NCBI RefSeq assembly: GCF_964204645.1
Contig: NC_134025.1
Coordinates: 26,008,001 to 26,072,000, forward strand
Origin: Tubulanus polymorphus
Lineage: Eukaryota > Nemertea > Palaeonemertea > Tubulaniformes > Tubulanidae
DNA: 64,000 nt
Reading direction: 5' to 3'
Within the stretch, counting starts at the first letter, position 1; each line of letters opens with the position of its first letter. Shown in pieces: positions 23,901-36,900 of this stretch. The notes below the pieces were generated by a model. The model saw nothing but the letters and a program-made list of their open reading frames with translations. It was not told the origin of the DNA and did not search any database. Made by a program: the position numbers and the translations under genes.

Positions 23901-26543
23901 GAACCATAAATCCCTGAAAAAATATATTGAAAGCTTACAGATGGGGGAACCTGTGTTTGAAAAGGCAGATGCAAGTAAAAAACATCTAAATTTCTAAGGA
24001 TAATTTCAATCTATTCCTGATTATATACATACCAAATCGCCATCCATTTGTTCAGCTTGGAGAGTCCAGGTGGATCCCTATAAAATAAGAAAAATTTCAA
24101 TCAATAAACTTCACTCCATGCTGTAAGCGCTTTTTACTATTTCATCATCCCTACCTGTTGATCATAGAGAGCCCAAAATACTGGTAGAGGAAGGAATATC
24201 AACAGTACCCATAACACGGCCTTTACATCTTCAATGAATGTTTTCTAAAATTGAAAATGTTTCAAAGCTATAGAATTTCATCCACATTGCCTAACAAATT
24301 ATTCGTATTGCCTTATGCCTACTCAACACAATAATCTTATAGCCTACCTCATACATATCATCTGCATAATCCAAGACAGAATCTCTTTTGATAGTAGACA
24401 TCGTAAACTTATTAGTAATACCTCTCTGTAGGAGAAAAACATAACTAATTCAAAATAGGATAGTACTTAATAATAGTTAGGTTCTATTTCATTATAAAAA
24501 CATACATAAATACACATGAAGAATCTTCCTACAATGTTTCCACTAGGTGGTGTTATTTTGTATGCATTCTTACCACTGACAAAGAAGACTAAAAGACAAA
24601 GCAAAATATTTTGTTATACGAAGAACTTGCCTCTATTCTTCTACCAGATAAATTTCTATTTGAATGATTGATATGAAATGAAATAAACATACTTATTGCA
24701 ATAATCATAAGCAATGCAGGAACTCCAAATGCAAGTGGGTAGCAATCTCCACCAAAACACTGTACATCCTCTGTAAAAATATTTGAAGTTTTATGCAAAT
24801 GAAATTGGATCTGTGTATTTGAGAAAGTACAATTTCATTTTGACTAACCTCTGAAAATAGGAGTCAAAAAGGTTGAAATCAGTGACCCAGCATTTATTGC
24901 CAGATAGAAAATGGAAAAGAACTGAGCTAGAAGTCGCTCCTAAAATAAAAAGAATAGATACGATATAGTACAAATAGATAACTTTGAGATATGATGAGAA
25001 TATTGTATACACGAATGTCCAGACCTGACTAGGTTCAAATTGGTCACCACCAAAGGCAGATACGCAGGGTTTGATACCACCAGTTCCAATAGCTATCAAG
25101 AGAAGAGCCACCATCGGTCCGGGTACTCTGAAAAAGCCAAATCAATGTCATAGATAGGTTCCATTTGCAATTTTGGAATAGTTTCTATCTCAACTTCACT
25201 CACCTATTTTCTAATGGAAATGCTGTGAATGACATGATCACATTACCAACAGCATAAACGATAGACAGATAGGTGATTGTCCTAAAATGGCACGTCAAAA
25301 ATCATAAATTATCTCAATCAGCATTGGTTTACCGGTAATTTGATTTCCTGCCACTTTTCTTTAAAAGACTGCATTAACTTACTTGAATTTACCGATCCAT
25401 CCATCAGCTATACAAGCCCCGATAATAGGGGTAAAATAGCAAAGCATATTGAAAGCATGGAAAATTTCAGTAGCTGCGTGAGCCCCAAATTGCAGGTGAT
25501 TCTTCAAGTATAAGGTCAGTACAGCTAAAACAACACAGAATGACGAGGATAGAGATTTCAACTGATATAAGCACTGTAAATGCTATTGGTGACATGACTT
25601 TCTACTTACTTCTCATTCCATAGAAGGAAAACCTCTCACAAAACTCTGTCATGAGAATTAAGAACACCGGTTTTGGATAATCTCGACATGATTCCTAAAA
25701 TTGCAAAATGTAAATCACTGGAGTAAGATTCTAGTATTTTGTTTGTTGAAAGAACTGCAACTGTTCAACAGAAATTGATAAATATATATCTATAATATAT
25801 AATTTCTACCGAAAGTTCTTGGCAACAATTTTTCTTTTCCTTGATTTCATCATCAGGGTCTCTGGCCACATCAAGATCGCAAAGATGGTCTTTTGACATC
25901 GCACTAGATGTGTTTCCAGTTTTGCCACTTTCAAGTAATCTAGTGCCTACAAACAACATTGAATATGTCAAAAGCATTATAGCTATATATTTCTGCACAA
26001 GGGCAACAATTACTCCAATACTTTCTATATACAATGTATGTATGTGTTTTTGCAAAAAAAAAACCCATTTTGATATCTGATGAATTGATGTATGTTGTTA
26101 AGGTAAAGAAAAGTCACACTCTTGAATTCATATGATATGAATAAGACAAAATCAGTTATAATTAGATCAATGTTTAAAGTCAATGTCCAGAAAATCTAAG
26201 CATACCAGCATTTGAGTAAGTTGGCCAAAACTCTTTCTAAAAATAGGCGAATATCCAAACCGGGATGTGGATGAAAATTTGAATCAAAATTAGAAAATTC
26301 CAGGACATATTCAGGGTAATTCTTTATTCAAAAAGAAGGGGCCTAGATCCCATGTGGATCTACCACCATCAAAAGCCTGAGATATGATAAAGAATATACA
26401 TATTTAGTAGAAATTGACAAAATAAAATAGAAATGTTAGCAACAACACGATAAAAAGTAAGTTGATACATTAAGTCTACCTTCATCAATAGGCTTGCCAT
26501 TGCTGCCAGTTGATGATGCACTATCACTATCATGATTCTCCAT
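20972..26543 (-). CDS. SLC15A1/2: proton-coupled oligopeptide transporter (PEPT1/2 type)
   Basis: This is a plasma-membrane POT-family symporter that takes up di- and tripeptides with protons. Exons: 26543-26480, 25946-25810, 25694-25610, 25524-25383, 25281-25204, 25127-25025, 24939-24849, 24770-24693, 24588-24506, 24425-24348, 24244-24155, 24077-24033, 23913-23881, 23745-23660, 23556-23475, 23379-23254, 23168-23001, 22921-22875, 22797-22672, 22574-22463, 22374-22243, then 21980-21876 or 21815-21708, then 21202-20972. That gives 773 or 774 aa. TM1 has the proton-coupling ExxER motif (Glu84, Glu87, Arg88). The PTR2 signature FYLAINAGSLIST and QPYQ-like GTGGIKPCVSAFGGDQF block are intact. A loop of about 190 residues between TM9 and TM10 is the extracellular domain typical of PEPT1/2 and absent from SLC15A3/4. 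Two tandem TM11 exons are described separately. The donor after 25025 (GTCTGG) is weak. A second in-frame ATG lies just upstream at 26546. Confidence 0.95.
21708..21815 (-). other. alternative TM11 exon, copy 2 (Phe type)
   Basis: This 36-codon exon encodes APVSMKSVVQSFFLLTT and the rest of the same helix. It is clearly homologous to the exon 60 bases upstream of it. It is phase 0 at both ends, with a GTAAGA donor and a TTTCAG acceptor. The pocket Trp is replaced by Phe. Joining either copy to the flanking exons keeps the frame. Including both would add a second helix. Confidence 0.85.
21876..21980 (-). other. alternative TM11 exon, copy 1 (Trp type)
   Basis: This 35-codon exon encodes APKTMKSVLMAVWLLT and the rest of a helix that matches TM11 of PEPT1/2. 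It is phase 0 at both ends, with a GTAAGT donor and a CAG acceptor after a modest pyrimidine tract. It keeps the Trp that aligns with human PEPT1 Trp622, a binding-pocket residue, so it looks like the ancestral form. Confidence 0.85.
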
Positions 26544-29500
26544 CATCAATCTTCAGTTCATCTCCATCTAATTAAAAACGATGATTTCATTATTTAGGGT
26601 TTAAAGGATCAGAGTTATATATAGGCTTATATATGCAATATGTTCCAAATAATCAAAAACTTTCAAATTAGGTTAATGCTCAATCCAGACACATGTCAAC
26701 ATACGTTTTATTCACATATGTGTTAATAGTGCCTCAAAAACATAAGCCTAACATTATGCGTTTTTATCATCACATTTTCTATATCCTTTTCTTGTGTGAA
26801 ATATTGAAAAGAATTTATTCAAAATGCCTGATATAGTACATGAATATGATGTGTTTGTATGAAAGTTAATAAACTTTGTGTACCAAATGACAGTTCACAT
26901 ACCCAAATCAGAACGCCGAATACTGCTAACAAGACTAATGAAATGGAAAGTTTATGGTAAAATTCCGAAGATGAACGTATAAGAAATCCTTAGATCCTAA
27001 ATCCTTTGAATGAATATTGTGTCACTTAAGAAAAAGAATCATTAAATGTTTTTAACATAAACCAATGGAATCCTTAAAACTAGCTGAAGGCCACTATATG
27101 AGCCACACTCATCTAAATATTCATCCTACATAGTGGATAACAGAATCTACATTGCGTTTTCAAACTGTCCATGTAGGTGAAAAAATAGTCCATATGGCAT
27201 TAATGGAAATCCTTGCCGGCTGGTTTTATATGCACGAATGCTGTTCACTGTGAGCAATGATATGGTGGCGACGCAAAACAATGATTAACCCACTGTGACC
27301 TGTTCTTGCAGAATGCACAGCATATTAAATTGTAATGAAAATGACCTTTATCTGCAATGCTGACAAAAATATAAGTGATTAACGCACTTTTTGTTACTTT
27401 AAATACCATGCCCTAAAATATAATCATTGTTATTGCGTGTTATTGCCCTATACATATCAAAATTTATCAAATGACCTGGCAAAAGAAAATATTAATTAGA
27501 AAATAGTTAATCAATGTGTCTTGTTTGACACCTTTGTAAAGAATCAGATAGATTTTCATGATAAGCCTCATAGATAACTACTACTAGAAATAAGAAAAGA
27601 CCACAAATGGTTAAAATGCAATTATCTTGCCATGTGATAGAATCACACAGAATTGTTGAATAATGAATGATAAGCAAGTTGACCATCGCTCTATGACAAG
27701 AATAATCATTACAGGTGCTTACCTTAGGTTTATCAGTACATCAACAGCTTTACTGCACAGACCAATTCTACTACCTGCAATGACAAAATAGATGACTTCA
27801 TGCATCACAACGATCCTTAGACAAATAGAATCGATAATGGAACAGTTTGAATATTTAAGAGTGTAAATCTAACCTAACATGTACTTAGAATCATGGAGCA
27901 GAAGTCTCAAACCTAACCCTAATCTTATTCCTCAGCAAGGATATTTACCAGAGAATTGAATGCCATACCATAATGGCATGAAAAATTTGATAAATTGGAA
28001 AAATTTAGGTATGTTTGTCTTTAATAAACTTTTATGACCAAATTGAATTTAATAACATTATGTAGGAGTGTGTGTATATCAATTGGATTATTATCAATAT
28101 TGAGATTTTTATTCAGATCACATTAATATTAAGCTTCTATGGCAGATTCTGACTTACCCAATGTTACTACGATATCATTCCATTAACAGAAAGGTAAATA
28201 TTGATGTAGGATCATATTTAGGCTGTGATCATTGCTGTGTTAATTACACTATCAATCACATCAAGAAGTCAATTTACTCCATTTCCCCACCCCCTTCCGC
28301 TAGGTTTCTAGTTTCATTTTACTTACAAAGTGTTTTGTTGCATAAAATACAAACAATTGAAAGACGGAAGTAGATATTAAAATCTGGAAACAGAATCATT
28401 GAGATGCATCACAATAAAGGTGAATTAAATCGCCACTTACTGTACTGGTATCGAATTAGAAATTTCAGCTAGGAACCAGTAAACTGCTTTACGTTTATGA
28501 TAATATTCAATTGACTATCTCAATCAGAAGATAGTTGGACATTACTAAATGCTGTTTTTAGGTTATGACCCTTTATAAATAGAGTTTCGTATTGACATAT
28601 TAGACTCTGATAAGTGATAATCTAGGATATAGGTACAAAAGGTTTTAAAAATGTATCGGAAAGGTATAAAAATATGCAAGGGATAGATCTGATGTCTCTA
28701 ATCGACTCTAATCAATATATGGTGTAACTCAATGTTTAAGAAAATTTCCCTTCATCAATAGAAGAGTTTGAAATTGATGAAGCTGTGTCTATAGAATATT
28801 GCAAAATACAATCGTCTTAACTGCGATTTCTATGGGACTTATTAATCAACTGCATTAAATTAAAGTACAAAATTGGTAGCCTATGTGACAAGGCTTAATT
28901 AATGGCATAAATTTCGAAGATTTTCAACCTTTTCAAATTCTAAGATTTCCAAAGCAGTTGTTCCAATCAACTCACTTCACATTTTCACCATCTACAGCTA
29001 ATAACATGGCCAAATGCAGTCCTACCCATTTCACATGCAATGCCAACGGTCTGTATGGTCTCATCTTATCGCAGCACACTGCGTTGCATTCTGAAGGACA
29101 TAGCAAATATAGATAACACTCTCCAAAGAAAGCCTGTACTGTAGGGTGCTGTAGCACGCAGAAGCAAGAAGATTTTCTATGCCCAATCAACATTAAAAAA
29201 TTAAACTTAAGACTCATCTGAATCAGCATGCATCAGCAATTTTGACTTGACTGATGACTGGCTGAGCAGAACAACAGTCAAGAAAGGCATCTTATCACAG
29301 ACATCACAGCAACACAATCTAATTCAGGCCATGGTGGTCATCTTTGATCGCCATTGATGGACTCACTAGGCTACCTTGATTGGCTCCTCCTTTATATTTT
29401 GCTGGGCTGGCTCTTGCCTGGTTGATAACAAATAATCATCAAATTGATCATATGATGACGGGCTAGGCATGACTCACAAAATTTAAATTAATTACCGGTA

Positions 29501-30947
29501 TCAACAATTCTCCGGTATTGGTATTGGTACTGAAAGTGTACCGGTACATCCCCCACAGGAGAAAAATATTTCAGACAATATTCTTAAAGGAAATCATAAG
29601 GTACAAACTTTGGCATGGTGTGCATAAAGGGGAGTATGGTGGGCTGTGTGTATTGGACCACAATAGAGCGGTATCTTCCCATTTCTCCCCCCACAACCTA
29701 TTTCCATTTTACATTTCGCCTCGGATCCTGTCTATTTCTTTCCTAGCTTCCCAATTCGCCCTTTTCCCGATTTCGCCTTATATCAATCTTTAATTTCTGC
29801 CCACCAATTATTTTCAACCTGGAGCTCCCAGGTGGAAATTTGATTTGTGATTTCATTATTCTTGACTAATATTTTGGTTTAAGTCTTTTAAATTTGTTGT
29901 GGGTTTTTAATTAATGAGTGAGGGTTTAAAACGAGTACGTTGCTGTTTAGGTCTGATAAGTTAAATTTAAAAAAAAATATTTTTCTCGTTACATTTTTCT
30001 TAGAACTTTGTTAGAACTCAATTATCAGTAGTCCATACTTTGAAATAGGCCTATGTTGCTATTATGTTATTAATTGAAATAATAAACAACATAACAATAA
30101 CATGATTGATAGCATATCAAACTTGCAAAATTTGCAAAAATTGGCGATAACAATGGGAAATGGGTAGCACAAAATGGTTAAGGGTTAAAGGAGAGAGGGC
30201 GAAATGGGAAAAAGCTGAATCGGGAATAAATAAGGGGCGAAATGGGAATAAACCCATCAGATGTGACAGTTGTTTACATGTGACTTGCACAGGACACCAC
30301 GTGGAGTTGTTTCGCATTACCTTTCATAGTATTTGGCATCGGTAACACCGGTCGATATAGTCCGGTTTTAAATTGCTTAAAACATCAATTTAAAACTCAT
30401 ATCCACGGTCTATTTACAAATATATGTGGTAAAATACGATCTTGATTTTAAAGATAGAATTGTTCATTAATTATTGTTAGATACTGAGATTTATTTATAT
30501 GAAAAATTAAGACAATTAGGTACAAGGTAAATGGGCGGGAATCAAATAAACCAATCAAATAGCTTGTTACATCTCACATGGTTAGGTAAACAAGGTTTCG
30601 ATATCTCCACTGAATAGTATTTTCGTGGATTTAACGGACACTAAAACGCCTTGAAAAAACTATTCCATTGATTTCAAAATCTACAATTTATCCTAGATAT
30701 AAAGAATAATTCCTTTAAAGATATTCATTTAGAGATTTATGAATTATCTCTTGGATTTTTCAAATTTTATCTAATTCGCGAATTTTGCCAGCGATTACAA
30801 CGCTCTAGAAACCGCCGTGTATGTATCTAAACATGGTGGATCCTCCTCCATCTTGAATGTTTACTCTGCTAAAACTTGCCGTTCCATTTTTACTCGAACT
30901 CACCCCGATTTACCACGCGACGGAACTGATAATAGAAGGCTATTTAG
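26544..30947. other. head-to-head spacer between SLC15 and CTDSP
   Basis: The transporter's ATG exon appears to run to an acceptor near 26568, so its promoter and 5' UTR exon(s) lie further right. The CTDSP promoter should lie just before 30948, where the sequence becomes CpG-richer. A minus-strand frame of 85 codons at 28972-29229 is Cys-rich but unrecognised. The only clear structure is the short-repeat cluster at 29676-30248. Confidence 0.45.
29676..30248. repeat. inverted cluster of TTCCCATTTCGCC-like words
   Basis: On the plus strand, 29676-29690, 29748-29761 and 29764-29777 carry close variants of TTCCCATTTCGCCC. At 30197-30210 and 30235-30248 the same word occurs twice exactly in reverse complement (GGGCGAAATGGGAA), 38 bases apart. 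The two groups face each other across about 420 bases. This could be the subterminal repeats of a DNA transposon remnant or a cluster of binding sites. Confidence 0.45.
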
Positions 30948-33900
30948 ATGGACAGTACGTCCATTATTACCTCAGTGAGGGAAGATGACGGTATTATACC
31001 TCCATTCTCGCCCACCGCAGAAAAAGGTTTGTTGTTTCTTAGTATTTACAAATTAATTCGTGGCCTCGCGCTCACTCGCTCCGAATCTAACCTTCCTTTT
31101 CCTCGACATGTTGTGCTATTTTTACAGTGCTACTCTCCTGTCCCACCCATTGATATTCAATAACTCGTTGTGTGTTCTAAGCCTTCCTTTTACCAGCCCG
31201 TACTGCTGATGTTGCACTTGCCAAACAAAACGGTAATCTTGCTTTGACATACTGCTTCTCCTTTCCATCAAATAAACTGTTGGCAAGTCTTAAAGTCAAA
31301 GAGTTAAATGTGCTGACCTTGTTACAGTAGCCTTTTTTGTTAGGCCAAGCCCAACAAGGCACGTATGGCCAGCTGGAGTATGGCACAGTTAAGTTGGCTA
31401 AGGCTTAGCGTGATTAAATGCAAGCGTACATACATTATGATGTAAAAATGCTGAATGTACCTATATTAATTTACCCCGATGTATGGCTGAACGTTCTCAT
31501 CAGTGCTGTAACCTGCTACTGCCTTTTTTTAATTCTGTGAGTAACATGATTTATTACACATGTTTTATGAGGATTTTGATAGGGTTTTGTGTGGCCTGTT
31601 TGGTTTAAAACACTGGCCACTGAGGATGACATACTCTAATGGAATTATTAGCGTAGGTATTGTACTGATAGGCCTACTTGTCAGTGGTAGGGATGTTTGT
31701 AATGTTGGCCCCCACGCATTCTCTAACTCAGAGAATCTGATGCGAGTGCTACACTGTGTAGGTGTAGGCGAGTTCCAGATTCCTACATGTGCAGTGAAGA
31801 TAGTTGAACTGTTTGTAATTTGAGCTTAACAAAATTAGTAAGTTTGAGTCTATAGGCCTAAGGAAGTATTGGGTATTTGTGTCACATGCTGACCTTTTGA
31901 GGCAAGCTAGCGTCTTCGGCAGTTGCTATGCCTCACATGATATCAGTTTGATGACAGGCTTCAAAAATACTGGCAACATTTCAAGTTGTTCGAAAATGAC
32001 AGCGCGATAATTGGAGTTAGGCCTATATGCCGAGTGTAGTACCATTTAGGTAGGCTGCAGACTGTCGCATAGGTATTTGTATTGTGAAGAACCTACTGGT
32101 AATCAATTCTGATAAGTATTGGTAGGCCGATATGGCGAAAAAACAATTGATGTTCTAATTATCATATCAATAATCAATAGTGGGGCAGATACACGCGGAT
32201 ACGCTATAGGCCTATTGTATTTATCAGGAAGTGAGTGGAATTATTTTGTTCTTTTACGAGTTGAAAGATTTACTGATGTTTTATTTTTAACGCCTGGGAT
32301 CTACAGTAGAGCTGGTCTATTACTGTGGTTCGTATTTGCTGTTTGAAATAAGTTGGTCATCTTGGTGAAACTTGATATAACCTTGATTATTACGAAATAT
32401 CTTTAGTATTGACCAAAATCTAGTTCATACACAGTCCATTCCTGTTCATTATGGTCAGTTCTTAATCTTGAATTAGATACTCAACATGGATACCTAGTTT
32501 CGTTGAATTCGAATAGTCCACTTTTTCATTTCCATAGTAATATTTATTAATCAATTATTCATTGCCATTATAAAAATCATGCATTTCAAATTATTATTTA
32601 TCACGAAGTAAATTCATATTATAACATGTAGTGTAGGTGCCTAAGCGCGCAGGCGCGTGTATCAATTCATATTGAATATTAAAACAACGGAATCGTAATA
32701 TATGAATTTAAAAATATTGATGAGTAATTGTGTGCATGAAATAATAATAGCGCTGCCTGTATCGTGTGATGCGCCCTCCTACATGTATAGTAGATATTCC
32801 GGTATAATGACCTAATGTGGTAACTGTGTTTCGTACAGATTTTTCAACCAGCATGATAAATGTATTTGTTATGGTTGTTGGTTTCAATTGAAAGGAATGT
32901 CCCATATATTTTCTTTGGAATTGTGCCATATGACATTCAGTCATAAAAATTTAACCACAAACCATGAATGTTTTCAAGCGGTCATGCTTCGTAGAAGGCT
33001 ATATTGTTATGCATATATATTGTTATTGTAAGCCAAGTTTAGTTATGTTGAATTGTAATTTGCTTTGAAGGTTGAAGTTGTCGACCCAATGCCGACAAAA
33101 CTTGGCGATTATACAAACTTCCAGGTCAGCACCAATTCCTGGCATTTTTAAGGTTTCCTGAAATAATGTTTCAAAAATATGTTAGGTGGCATTCAAGTCG
33201 GCATATGTTATCACAAAAATGCCGCATGATGGCAGCACATGTACCAGTCGTGTGTGATACTGAGTTTTCACTTTATAGATTGAATTTTTTAGGAAGATGA
33301 CGTATTTATTTTACTGATAGGGCTAGGTTGACAAATATAATAAAATAGATAAAATTGATTGCTTACAAAGAATTTTTTGTCCCTTATCAGAGCATAAAGC
33401 ACATTTAGAATGCGAGGCCTAAATTTGAATGCAAACTGCTTATGATATTACAGGAGAATGAATGAATTCATTTATAGGTTAAGGAAAATTGGTTGTTTAT
33501 GTAGTTAAGTTAGTTTTCAAGACATTTCAAGTCATGCACGTTCTTGAAAATTATAGCCCAATTATTTTCAATGATCTACGATTCAATGCATGTCTAATAT
33601 TATTGGCAGTAATCCATGGTATGGTTTGACTAGTCGTTTTCAGAGTTTTTATATATATATATAGCCTATTTCAAATGGTTTGTGCGGGCGTGTATTGTAT
33701 GGGTGCGTTTTACATAATCTATACGTTGTTGTTCGTTGTTCGGTATAGTGCGAAGATTTTATTGATGAAGTTGTTGCGATTTCATCCACCAGAGGGAGGA
33801 GATCTCTAAGTTCATTATCATAATTTGTCTACTCCCGTCGTCTATGCCTGTGAGCTGCATATATGTACGTGATGTGATGGAATATCATCATTCCGGATAT

Positions 33901-36900
33901 ACCCGCCGCGCTGCGCTTGTTTATTTGTACACAACATTATAACTGATCTAATAGGATTAACAACTCCCCGTTATATCATTGATAACCATCAGTAGTTCAT
34001 TGAGTTAACTTTTTCTAAAAGGAACGCTGTGGCGGCACCCATGTCTATTTATTATGGTGCTGCTGCACATTATCCAAATCTCATCTGCAAGTCAACGGCT
34101 GTAACTGTTCGACCTCAAAAAAAATATCGTTGCAAAAAAGGTGGGTTGCTTTACATACAACGGTGCTGTTTGGAAGAGTGTAGGGTGGACCTGTTTCATT
34201 AATAAGCCTTTATTTTCTGGTTGTTGATATTTAACATTTCAAACGGTTCAAGTATTGAATCCTGTCCGTTATGTATGATTTAGTTTCTTTCAGTTCTCTA
34301 TAGCTTGTAGACTATAATGGAAGATTATTATGTATTGTATTTATCAGTTTCTGGTTGGTGTATTGTGGCGTTTTTTTTTTTATTCGTTTGTGTAATCCAT
34401 ATGCACGTATGGTAACATATGTGGGATTATAAAGCCTATAGAATTGTAAATTCTATACTGTTATCGGTGAATATGTTATGATTAGTGTAGGGCGACTAGT
34501 TATTATTATGTGCAAATCGTGAAAAGAATATTTTCCATTCATCCCGATATAGGGCGTATATACGCCCATTCATAATAATGTAAGTGTGGTTTTTCCTCCT
34601 TTCGGGAATTTTCAGCTCCTAAGATGTTAAGCCATCAATGGTCGGTATATATATATCTTTATTAACATGTCATCTCGATTAACAAGCCAGCCTATAATAA
34701 GGCTTACAAGACACATTGACATTTACAAGTACAACAAACATGTGGCATTGGATTAAAAATTAAGAATTAAGAATTTCGAAGTTTCATTCCTATGTAATGC
34801 CTATTAGCATTGTTTGAATTAGCCTCAGTTCCTGTATTAAATCAATTTTCATTCTCATCAATAATGGTTGTTTGATGAACTCATTGATTGCTTAAATCAT
34901 TCATTAGACAGATCAATAACAAGGTTTGTTTATGAACAGGCTTTGTTTTGCACGAGTTTGCTCGAGAAAAAAATGACATTTATTTGATTGGGGAATTTGT
35001 TCAATGAAAGGTCATCGGATCTAGGCCGCTGAAGTAGTTTTGTGGTTAGATTTAGGTCAGTGTGGTTCATTACCTGCGGCTGTGGCGAGGTAGCATCACA
35101 ACAACGAATGTATCATGGCTTCGTTTTGCGTTTATAGCAATTTCATTACTCAATATCCCACATGGCAGTATCCACAAAGGGCGTCAATTGTTGAGCATAA
35201 ACTGGGAAAATTTGGTGAGTTTTTTAGTGACCTAAAACTGCTTAGTGTATTTTTATGAATGAATGTAATACGATTCTGTTGACGTGATGTTCTACACGCG
35301 AATAATGGCTGCCTTTTAAAAACCAGCAGAAGAACCGAGCTGTATAAGGGAAACCGTCGATGCTTTATAAGGCTATGCATAATTGATTTACAAATATTGG
35401 TTCATTAAGGTATCTGACTGTGTAATGATTATTGATAAGGGAAATATGTCGATCAATCGAAAGTGATTTGTTTCATTCCAAAGAAGTGTACGTCTTAAGA
35501 AGGTGTTTTTCTCAATTGTTAAACATTGTTGTTGGTTCTCAGTTATTGTTGCGATGCTCGGCGTGGATGATTTTTATTCACTTATTTGAATACCGGATAT
35601 GTTTCTGTACAAACAAATGTTTGGCAAATAGTCAATTTCTACAGATCCTTGAGCTACTGAACTGTGGTGAACTCAGAAAATAGTAATAATATCTGGACTT
35701 TAGGTTAGTTTCATGAAAAGGTTTTCGAAAAAAAGGAAGGCAAGCCCTCGATCATGGTTGGCACGTATGCCTTCTTTGTATTGTGCAGCTTGTGCAACTC
35801 CACGAATACTCCCGTTTTTAAGGTCAGACTATTTACAAATCGTGTCACGTGAAGAATGTTTGAAATTCTGGCACAATGCAAAGCACGTAGATCAAAGTCG
35901 TGGTGAAGACTGACTAAGGAAGAAGAAGTAAGGACTTCGCTTAGACAGATGTGACCTATTTCAACAGTTGTTTGAGTCATTAAGGCCAGGTCTGGTCATG
36001 TGAACGTATATAATCAGCATTGGAGATAGTTGTGACTGATACTGTATGGAATATACGTGCACAGACTATAGTTCACTAAATACTGGAGATAATATGTGAA
36101 TGGATACATATGCTATTGTTCATCGCCGTTTTTTAGCGACTTTCATTTTGTGGTCATGTCTATGCTTCAGCTATTCGGTACACAAGCGAGTTTGTACCCG
36201 GTTCATAATCAGAATGTGAGAAAGTCGGCTGTCCCGCGAAGATGTATGTATCATCAGAAATAATTTGTAGGCATGGGATTTTTTCAGAAGGGTGCTTGCT
36301 CTTATAGGGTGATGTATGTCTCTTCTGTGTACTGGAAGAAGAGTACTTCATCAGGCGTCTTGAATTAGATAAAGCGATCTTTTGGTTGATACGTATTTCT
36401 TTTTCATATATTTTCAGCACCGTCCTCGAAGGTGAAACCACGAAAAGGTATCTTTGGTTCGTTATTTTGCTGTTTCGGAAATAATGCGACAAATTCTCAC
36501 AATCAAGCAGTGCCTACTGAAGAAAATGGTCATCCGAAGGTGAGCGTTTTGTTAAATCGATGGATATTTCTGACTGAATTTCTCCAGTGAAGTTCTCGTT
36601 TCTTTGCGGATCGTCAGCGATGAATGTCGCAGTTAGTTTAATCAAATCGATCTGAAGGTCACAAGCAACATTAACAGCTTTTTGTACAGCATTAGAATCG
36701 ACAATAGATAAATCACATCTAATTGCCCTACAGATTAACTGCGACAGTGCATGTATAAATTATTTTGGGATGGCTGGGTCGGCGTAGCATATATTTAGTT
36801 GTTCGAATGTTCTCAAGAGTCGTGCGATTTTTATTTGCAGACGATACAAAAATATCTGTTGCCACCGCGGAGGCAGACTGATTTAACGAAAAAGACGTGT

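Noticed and set aside
28972-29229. 85-codon Cys-rich minus-strand open frame between SLC15 and CTDSP
   Set aside because: There is no signal peptide followed by a regular cysteine pattern, no family similarity and no supporting splice context. It could be 5' UTR sequence of the transporter.
35713-35913. Basic 66-codon plus-strand frame in the first CTDSP intron as an alternative first exon
   Set aside because: No suitable phase-1 donor follows and there is no similarity to CTDSP N-termini.
31027-36417. Possible miR-26 host intron, because vertebrate CTDSP genes carry miR-26
   Set aside because: I looked for TTCAAGTAAT and a surrounding hairpin in the CTDSP introns and found none.
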